From contig NZ_JARUVL010000011.1 of the NCBI RefSeq assembly GCF_030137545.1, forward strand, positions 26,177 to 90,176: DNA of 64,000 bases, given 5' to 3'. Made by a program: the position numbers and the translations under genes. Of this stretch, positions 58,820-64,000 are shown one piece after another. Source of the stretch: Virgibacillus sp. LDC-1. GTDB lineage: Bacteria > Bacillota > Bacilli > Bacillales > Amphibacillaceae. The notes under the pieces were generated by a model that searched no databases, was not told the DNA's origin, and was given only the letters and a program-made list of their open reading frames with translations. Positions within the stretch are counted from its first letter, which is position 1; each line of letters starts with the position of its first letter.

Positions 58820-59824
58820 ATGGCAAAATATATTATCCGCAGATTAATGATGTTAATCCCTGTATTACTTGGCGTTTCCATCATTACATTTTCATTGATT
58901 CATCTTATTCCCGGTGATCCAGCAAGGAGTATGCTAGGGGAAAAAGCTTCCGAAACGCAGCTCGAGCTATTGCGGGAGGAGTTAGGCTTAAATGATCCAT
59001 ACATGGTTCAATACGGACGTTTTATGGGCAAGGTCCTTACGGGGGACTTAGGTGAATCAATTCAATCAAAAGAAGATATTTCCTATGAACTGATGCAAAA
59101 GCTACCAGCCACGATGGAATTAGCTGTTTTTGCAATGACCATTGCGATTGTAATTGGAATCTTAGCGGGGGTCATTGCCGCGGTAAAGCAATATTCCTGG
59201 TTTGATAACATTAGTATGACTGGGGCGCTTTTTGGGGTTTCGATGCCAATATTTTGGTTAGGGCTGATGATGATTTGGATTTTTTCAGTTACATTTAACA
59301 TTTTACCTCCTTCTGGCAGGATTACGACTGGAGTGGAGCTAGATACGATTACGAACTTTTATTTATTAGATAGTATCCTAACCTGGAATTGGGTAGCGTT
59401 TAAAGATGTATTTTTACACTTGCTTATGCCAGGAATTGCACTGGCAACTATTCCGATGGCGATTATTGCAAGGATGACGAGGTCAAGTATGCTGGAAGTG
59501 ATGCGACAAGATTATATTCGTACCGCAAATGCGAAAGGGCTAAAGCGTCATTTAATCATTTTTCAGCATGCATTAAAAAATGCATTTTTACCAGTATTGA
59601 CTGTAATTGGGCTGCAATTTGGGTTATTGCTCGGAGGTGCAGTGCTTACAGAAACGATATTCTCTTGGCCTGGTGTAGGAAGGTACGTATTGCTTGCTGT
59701 ACTTGGCAGAGATTATCCCATTGTTCAAGCAACCATTTTAATTATCGCTACCTTATTTGTATTAATTAATTTGATTACGGATATTTTATACAAATATTTC
59801 GATCCGCGTATCAAATTTAATTGA
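58820..59824 (+). CDS. Peptide ABC transporter permease (OppB/DppB type)
   Basis: A 334-residue membrane protein with six predicted helices. The first helix RRLMMLIPVLLGVSIITFSLIHLIPGDPARSMLG is the OppB hallmark, and the EAA-like motif is VMRQDYIRTANAKGLKRH (residues ~226-243). ATG 58820 after acggaggg; the frame to 58790 lacks an RBS. Confidence 0.93.
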   Translation: MAKYIIRRLMMLIPVLLGVSIITFSLIHLIPGDPARSMLGEKASETQLELLREELGLNDPYMVQYGRFMGKVLTGDLGESIQSKEDISYELMQKLPATMELAVFAMTIAIVIGILAGVIAAVKQYSWFDNISMTGALFGVSMPIFWLGLMMIWIFSVTFNILPPSGRITTGVELDTITNFYLLDSILTWNWVAFKDVFLHLLMPGIALATIPMAIIARMTRSSMLEVMRQDYIRTANAKGLKRHLIIFQHALKNAFLPVLTVIGLQFGLLLGGAVLTETIFSWPGVGRYVLLAVLGRDYPIVQATILIIATLFVLINLITDILYKYFDPRIKFN

Positions 59825-59872
59825 TCAAGTTGAACAGGTTTTGTGCTTATCTTGAATGAAAGGAAGTGTCTT

Positions 59873-60784
59873 ATGGCTATACAACCAAATCCTGTTACAG
59901 ATCCGGGTATCGATGCTGTTGACAAGAATGTACAAATAAAAGGTCAACGGCTGTGGGTAGATGCGTTAACTCGAATTATTAAAAGTAAAACCTCCTTGAT
60001 TGGATTATGTATTATTTTGTTGTTAATAATTACGGCTATTTTTGCTCCGATCATTGCTACACATAGTACGACAGATCAATCGATTGTGAATCGGTACCAG
60101 CCTCCATCCTCAGAACATATTTTAGGTACAGATGAACTTGGAAGAGATATTTTTAGTCGCATTGTATATGGAACACGAATCTCCATACAAATCGGAGTTA
60201 TTTCGGTCGGTATTTCTTTAGTCATCGGTGTGTTACTCGGAGGACTTGCTGGTTACTTTGGTCGCTGGGTCGATCAAATTATTATGCGCATCATCGATAT
60301 TATGATGGCATTTCCGAGTATTTTGTTAGCCATTGCACTGGTTGCTGTTCTTGGAAAAAGCTTAACAAATGCAATGATTGCAGTCGGGCTAGTGGGTATT
60401 CCTCAATTTGCTCGAATTGTTCGGGCAACGGTGTTATCGGTGAAGGAAACCGAGTATATTGAGGCAGCGCGATCGATAGGCGCAAAGCATCGCCGTATTT
60501 TGTTTCAACATGTACTGCCGAACAGTCTAGCACCAATTATCGTACAAGCAACCTTAGGGATAGGAACGGCAATTTTAGATGCGGCAGGCTTAAGCTTTCT
60601 AGGTCTTGGTGCACAGCCACCAACTCCAGAATGGGGGGCAATGCTAAGTGACGGACGAGCTGCATTACAAACTGCTCCATGGGTTGTAGCATTCCCAGGA
60701 CTTGCTATATTTCTTGTTGTTCTAGGCTTTAACTTATTTGGAGATGGGTTGCGGGATGCGCTAGATCCGAGATTAAAGCGATGA
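59873..60784 (+). CDS. Peptide ABC transporter permease (OppC/DppC type)
   Basis: A 303-residue membrane protein with six predicted helices. HILGTDELGRDIFSRIVYGTRISI and the EAA-motif KETEYIEAARSIGAKHRRILFQHVLPN are characteristic of DppC/OppC. ATG 59873 after gaaaggaag. Last gene of the transporter operon; a terminator follows 76 bp later. Confidence 0.93.
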   Translation: MAIQPNPVTDPGIDAVDKNVQIKGQRLWVDALTRIIKSKTSLIGLCIILLLIITAIFAPIIATHSTTDQSIVNRYQPPSSEHILGTDELGRDIFSRIVYGTRISIQIGVISVGISLVIGVLLGGLAGYFGRWVDQIIMRIIDIMMAFPSILLAIALVAVLGKSLTNAMIAVGLVGIPQFARIVRATVLSVKETEYIEAARSIGAKHRRILFQHVLPNSLAPIIVQATLGIGTAILDAAGLSFLGLGAQPPTPEWGAMLSDGRAALQTAPWVVAFPGLAIFLVVLGFNLFGDGLRDALDPRLKR

Positions 60785-60860
60785 CTGATAAGGAAGCAGG
60801 TCTAATTTAAGTTAATTGAAAGGAAAGTATTTTGAATATTTTATATTTATAGTAAGATAA

Positions 60861-60887
60861 GGTAAAGCAATTGCTTTACCTTTTTTC
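60861..60887 (+). terminator. Terminator of the peptide ABC operon
   Basis: A perfect hairpin ggtaaagcaattgctttacc (10-bp arms, no loop) followed by six T residues. Confidence 0.85.
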
Positions 60888-60920
60888 TTGCTTCCAAGCT
60901 ATTTTTTGAGGGGGAATCGA

Positions 60921-61514
60921 ATGAAAAAATATATCCCTGCTACTATCTGTTTTTTCATTTTAATATTGTTTGTCATTGCGCCACAGCAGACGGCAACTAA
61001 AAGTAAACCATATGCTTCTTATCCGAATCTTCCTGCGCCAATTGGAGATCAAAAGCTATTAATTACGAGTGCTGGACAAGCAGTAGAAGCATCGATACTT
61101 TATTCCATTGCGGAACATCTTCACTTAGATGTGGATTACCGCCCGAGAGTACTTGCCTCAGATTTATATGATTACAATACGGTTGCTGTAGTGATTGGGT
61201 ATAGTGCGAATGGGATGACTCAAGTAAATCGAACGTTCGAAGAAGAGGTTAATCGGATAAAAGCGATTGCGGAGGAAGTGGAAAACCAGGAAAATGCGTT
61301 GATTCTTGTTCATTTATCGGGAAATTATCGCAGTGATAGGAAGTCCTTGCAGTTGTTTGAACAATTAGTTCAGCGTGCAGATTATTATATTGGTATGAAA
61401 GAGAATAAATATGGCAGCAAAATCAAACATGCTTTAAAGCAATTTCGTGTACCAGCTACATTTGTAAGCGAGTTAGATGATATTCGTGTTCCGTTCAATT
61501 CGGCTTTTCGTTAA
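60921..61514 (+). CDS. Exported DUF6305-like protein
   Basis: A 197-residue protein with an N-terminal signal or membrane helix (YIPATICFFILILFVIAPQ). The mature part PAPIGDQKLLITSAGQAVEASIL, the VAVVIGYSANGMTQVNRTFEEEVNRI stretch and NALILVHLSGNYRSDRKSLQL resemble the DUF6305 family, a Rossmann-like fold of unknown function. It lies 78 bp before a kinase-regulator pair, so it may be a sensor accessory or solute-sensing component. RBS gaggggg; ATG 60921. Confidence 0.6.
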   Translation: MKKYIPATICFFILILFVIAPQQTATKSKPYASYPNLPAPIGDQKLLITSAGQAVEASILYSIAEHLHLDVDYRPRVLASDLYDYNTVAVVIGYSANGMTQVNRTFEEEVNRIKAIAEEVENQENALILVHLSGNYRSDRKSLQLFEQLVQRADYYIGMKENKYGSKIKHALKQFRVPATFVSELDDIRVPFNSAFR

Positions 61515-61592
61515 GCTTGTAACTTGAGATGGGCTAGCAAATACAAAAGATGCAACAGAATCCCTTTTCTGCTAGACGTAGGAGGTGGAAGA

Positions 61593-62963
61593 GTGAAAGC
61601 GAAGAAACATTATGTCGTCGGATTGCTAGGGCTTGGGATGTTAATTTATGGAGGAATGCTACCTTATTTTTTGGATCGTATGACGGCTTTTATGATCATA
61701 CAAATAAATGAAAGCATTATCGATCGTGATAGCGGTCAGCTCCTTATTACATCTTTTATGTATGTTGCCAAGTATACGGTTATCTTCTTTTTTATTTATT
61801 TTGGTGCATTTCTATTTTCACGAGTGTTTTGTCAGCGTGTTGAAATGTTGCGTTATTTAGGGTGCTTTATCATCCTTACGACTAGTAGCATGTTTCTTTT
61901 TAATGGGCTACATCATGAGAATCTGACGTTCCAAACACATTTTCTTACACTTGGGCTGTTATTACTGCTCCAAGTCTATATACCGAAACAGAAGTACTAC
62001 TATTTTATTTTCTCGATTATTTTACTGTTATTAATTATATCGATGCAATGGCTCCAGTTAATTCCTGCATTATCTAGCTTTGGATTTGGTCTGAATGATA
62101 TGGCAGCAAGTATAAAAATGGCGGATGCATACTTTACCGACAATAGTCTATTCAATACGATTGCGACCATATTCTTTGCTGCATTTTTAGTAATTGCAAT
62201 CATTTTTACATTATTAATCTTTTTACAGCGAAAGCAAATGGATACATTAAAGCGGTATGAACTGCAGGAAGAAGAGTTAAAGGAAACTAAAATCGCCCTT
62301 GTAGAATCCAAAGTATATGAAGAAATGACAACATTAGTTCACGACCTTAAAACCCCACTGGTTACAGTGGAGGGGTTAATTAGCTTAATTGAAATGCAAA
62401 TGAAGACGTCTCCTGATGGGATGTGGAGGAATTATTTTAACCGTATTAATCAATCGGTGAATAAAATGAAAGATATGATCTCCGAAATCATGCATGAGAA
62501 CACAAAAAAAGCGACACCTGTTTCTGAATTACTAGAATATGTAGTTAGCCATCTTAATTTAGATGACCAGGCTATTAAGTTAGAAGTTTTTATGGTGGAA
62601 AATGTACCAATTCTATATGTAAATAAAATTCGTTTTTCGCGAGCAATTGCGAACTTGTTAGAGAATGCGGTTTGCTCATTTACAGGAAGTGGAGGGTTTA
62701 TTCGTATTAATGTGAAGCGGGATAAAGGACAAGTATTGATACAAATCGAAGATAACGGTTCGGGCATCCGTCAAGATGATTTGCAGCATATATGGAAGGA
62801 TGGATTCAGTACTACCAATTCCACCGGTATCGGATTGTCTTTTGTAAAGCGAGTAATCGAGAATCACGGAGGGACCATTACGGTAAATAGTAGACCAAAT
62901 CTATTGACGCAGATGAATATTAGAATGCCGGAGGAGGTCAGTGAATCTCAGGTATCAGTGTAA
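61593..62963 (+). CDS. Membrane sensor histidine kinase
   Basis: A 456-residue kinase starting at GTG 61593 after ggaggtgg. About six N-terminal transmembrane helices (residues ~10-220), then a dimerisation region with phosphoacceptor His in TLVHDLKTPLVTVEGLISL, and an ATPase domain with ANLLENAVCSF (N), IEDNGSGI (G1) and GIGLSFVKRVIENHGG (G2). The short extracellular loops suggest it senses within the membrane or through a partner such as the exported protein upstream. The regulator gene follows 35 bp later. Confidence 0.9.
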   Translation: MKAKKHYVVGLLGLGMLIYGGMLPYFLDRMTAFMIIQINESIIDRDSGQLLITSFMYVAKYTVIFFFIYFGAFLFSRVFCQRVEMLRYLGCFIILTTSSMFLFNGLHHENLTFQTHFLTLGLLLLLQVYIPKQKYYYFIFSIILLLLIISMQWLQLIPALSSFGFGLNDMAASIKMADAYFTDNSLFNTIATIFFAAFLVIAIIFTLLIFLQRKQMDTLKRYELQEEELKETKIALVESKVYEEMTTLVHDLKTPLVTVEGLISLIEMQMKTSPDGMWRNYFNRINQSVNKMKDMISEIMHENTKKATPVSELLEYVVSHLNLDDQAIKLEVFMVENVPILYVNKIRFSRAIANLLENAVCSFTGSGGFIRINVKRDKGQVLIQIEDNGSGIRQDDLQHIWKDGFSTTNSTGIGLSFVKRVIENHGGTITVNSRPNLLTQMNIRMPEEVSESQVSV

Positions 62964-62998
62964 TGAAAAGAAGTAAATGCTAAAAGGAGGGGGAAGAG

Positions 62999-63610
62999 AT
63001 GACCTCAACAGTACTAGTCGTAGATGATAATTCGGATATTCGTTTTACATTAAGAGAAATTTGTCAGTATGCGAATTGGAATGTCTTGGAATGCTCGACT
63101 GGACGTAAAGCGGTGGAGCTTTTTCGGTTATACACACCAGACGTTGTGTTGGTGGACTACCATATGCCTGACTGGGATGGGATTCGGACGACGAAGGAAA
63201 TTCGCAAATTAAATAGTGTCGTTCCGATTATTATTTTGACGGTTGATGAGCGTCAGGATATTGCAAACGCATTTTTAGCTGCCGGGGCTACCGATTTCGC
63301 TTTAAAACCAATTAAAGCTCCTGACTTAATCTCACGGATTCGAATTAATTTAAAGGTTGGCAAGCTAACCAAGCCACAGGAGAGTGCATTTGTTGAAAAA
63401 GGAATTAATGAAGCAACCTTGCGTTCGATTAAAAACTATTTACTTGATCAACAAACCCCTGTAACTATAAACACGATTCAAAATAACCTTCCTGTGTCCT
63501 ACCAAACTGTTCACCGTTATTTGAACTATTTAGAGGCAGAGGGAGCTGTTAAGGTAATCCTTGAATATGGTAAAACAGGGCGACCTAAAAATAAATATAA
63601 ACTAATGTAA
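62999..63610 (+). CDS. Response regulator, CitB/DcuR type (REC + winged HTH)
   Basis: A 203-residue regulator. The receiver has VLVVDDNSDIR, the phosphoacceptor Asp in DVVLVDYHMPDWDG and Lys in ALKPI. The C-terminal domain (residues ~130-203) with TLRSIKNYLLDQQTPVTINTIQ and VSYQTVHRYLNYLEAEGAVKV is a winged HTH of the CitB/DcuR family, and ends GRPKNKYKL. RBS aggaggggg. Members usually control transport of carboxylates or peptides; the peptide ABC operon upstream is an obvious candidate target. Confidence 0.88.
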   Translation: MTSTVLVVDDNSDIRFTLREICQYANWNVLECSTGRKAVELFRLYTPDVVLVDYHMPDWDGIRTTKEIRKLNSVVPIIILTVDERQDIANAFLAAGATDFALKPIKAPDLISRIRINLKVGKLTKPQESAFVEKGINEATLRSIKNYLLDQQTPVTINTIQNNLPVSYQTVHRYLNYLEAEGAVKVILEYGKTGRPKNKYKLM

Positions 63611-63717
63611 ATAGAGAATGCGTATAATTTAGTGGAGGAAGCTGTATAGTAAATGCAAAGGACCTTCAGTTGGTATGCACGTTAATAAAAAATCATAAAA
63701 ATACGGTAAATAACATC

Positions 63718-63746
63718 TTGATTTGCCCTATTATTTATGGTATATT
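63718..63746 (+). promoter_or_regulatory. rRNA operon promoter P1
   Basis: TTGATT (63718-63723), 17-bp spacer and TATATT (63741-63746). With P2 it forms the tandem promoters typical of Bacillus rrn operons. Confidence 0.7.
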
Positions 63747-63809
63747 AATTTCTGTTGTCAGCTTAGCAAAACGGTTGTGAAAGGAATTAAATATTTTTCA
63801 AAAAAACAG

Positions 63810-63838
63810 TTGACAATCACTCGCAACCATGATAAATT
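63810..63838 (+). promoter_or_regulatory. rRNA operon promoter P2
   Basis: TTGACA (63810-63815), 17-bp spacer and TAAATT (63833-63838), preceded by an A-rich stretch that could act as an UP element. Confidence 0.75.
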
Positions 63839-63849
63839 ATATCTTGTCG

Positions 63850-64000
63850 CAAAAAACGACAAAGTAAAAAATTGATCTTTGAAAACTGAACAAAACGACC
63901 AGTATGTCAAGAAAAACGGACCTCGTTTTTCAAAATAAAATCAGAAGCAAAGACTTCTGAACAAGCTAAGAAATTGAGATTGATTGGTGTCAATCTTACA
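63850..64000 (+). ncRNA. Pre-16S rRNA leader (5' part of an rrn operon)
   Basis: The sequence contains the boxA-like tgatctttgaaaactgaac (about 63872-63890) and aaacgaccagtatgtcaag, common to rRNA leaders and spacers of Bacillaceae. It then runs into a stretch where the RNase III stem is expected (gagattgattggtgtcaatct). The 16S gene itself lies just past the window end. This is the position of the rrn cluster after pdaB in B. subtilis. Confidence 0.75.

Overview
The window is a chromosomal segment from a spore-forming member of the Bacillaceae. The closest fit is the Virgibacillus/Oceanobacillus/Ornithinibacillus group. This is inferred from Bacillus-type ribosomal proteins (zinc-type S14 and L36, zinc-type adenylate kinase), the sporulation genes gerD, cwlD, kbaA and pdaB, and the order rpoC - str - S10/spc/alpha - ecfA1A2T - truA - rplM - rpsI ... 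cwlD - salA ... gerD - kbaA - pdaB ... rrn, which is the B. subtilis order with insertions.

Region 1 (1-26932) is housekeeping: the 3' part of rpoC, the str operon (K-turn protein, rpsL, rpsG, fusA, tuf), and the long S10-spc-alpha cluster (rpsJ to rplQ, with secY, adk, a KOW protein, infA and rpoA). Then come the energising module of an ECF vitamin transporter, truA, and rplM-rpsI. Departures from the usual layout are the absence of map (methionine aminopeptidase) between adk and the KOW gene, a roughly 110-bp palindromic element between rpoA and rplQ, and several leader hairpins.

Region 2 (26933-47340) is accessory. A SRPBCC protein is followed by an FAD monooxygenase with a MerR-type promoter (19-bp spacer). 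Its adjacent merR gene is frameshifted and abuts relics of ISL3-like and IS21-like transposase genes. Next is a sugar-type locus: YesM/YesN-like two-component system, extracellular solute-binding lipoprotein, TIM-barrel protein, two permeases, an FAD oxidoreductase and an exported DUF4127 protein. It has no ATPase and no recognisable glycosidase, and I regard it as the best candidate for an undescribed pathway. Then follow cueP (copper), a decayed siderophore-ABC ATPase fragment, a phage-like holin/amidase pair, small proteins (including yjzC on the minus strand), an Eis-like acetyltransferase, a YIP1-like membrane protein with an adaptor protein, an intergenic repeat and a YihY/BrkB membrane protein.

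Region 3 (47354-54282) is the sporulation/germination block cwlD, salA, gerD, kbaA and pdaB. It is interrupted by a minus-strand iron(II) uptake operon (feoA, feoB and a Cys-rich FeoB partner) behind a Fur box.

Region 4 (54537-64000) holds a small conserved gene and a complete dipeptide/oligopeptide ABC operon (two ATPases, binding lipoprotein, two permeases). Next come an exported DUF6305-like protein, a membrane histidine kinase and a CitB-type response regulator, which may sense an external ligand and control the transporter. The window ends in the tandem promoters and leader of an rRNA operon whose 16S gene lies just outside.
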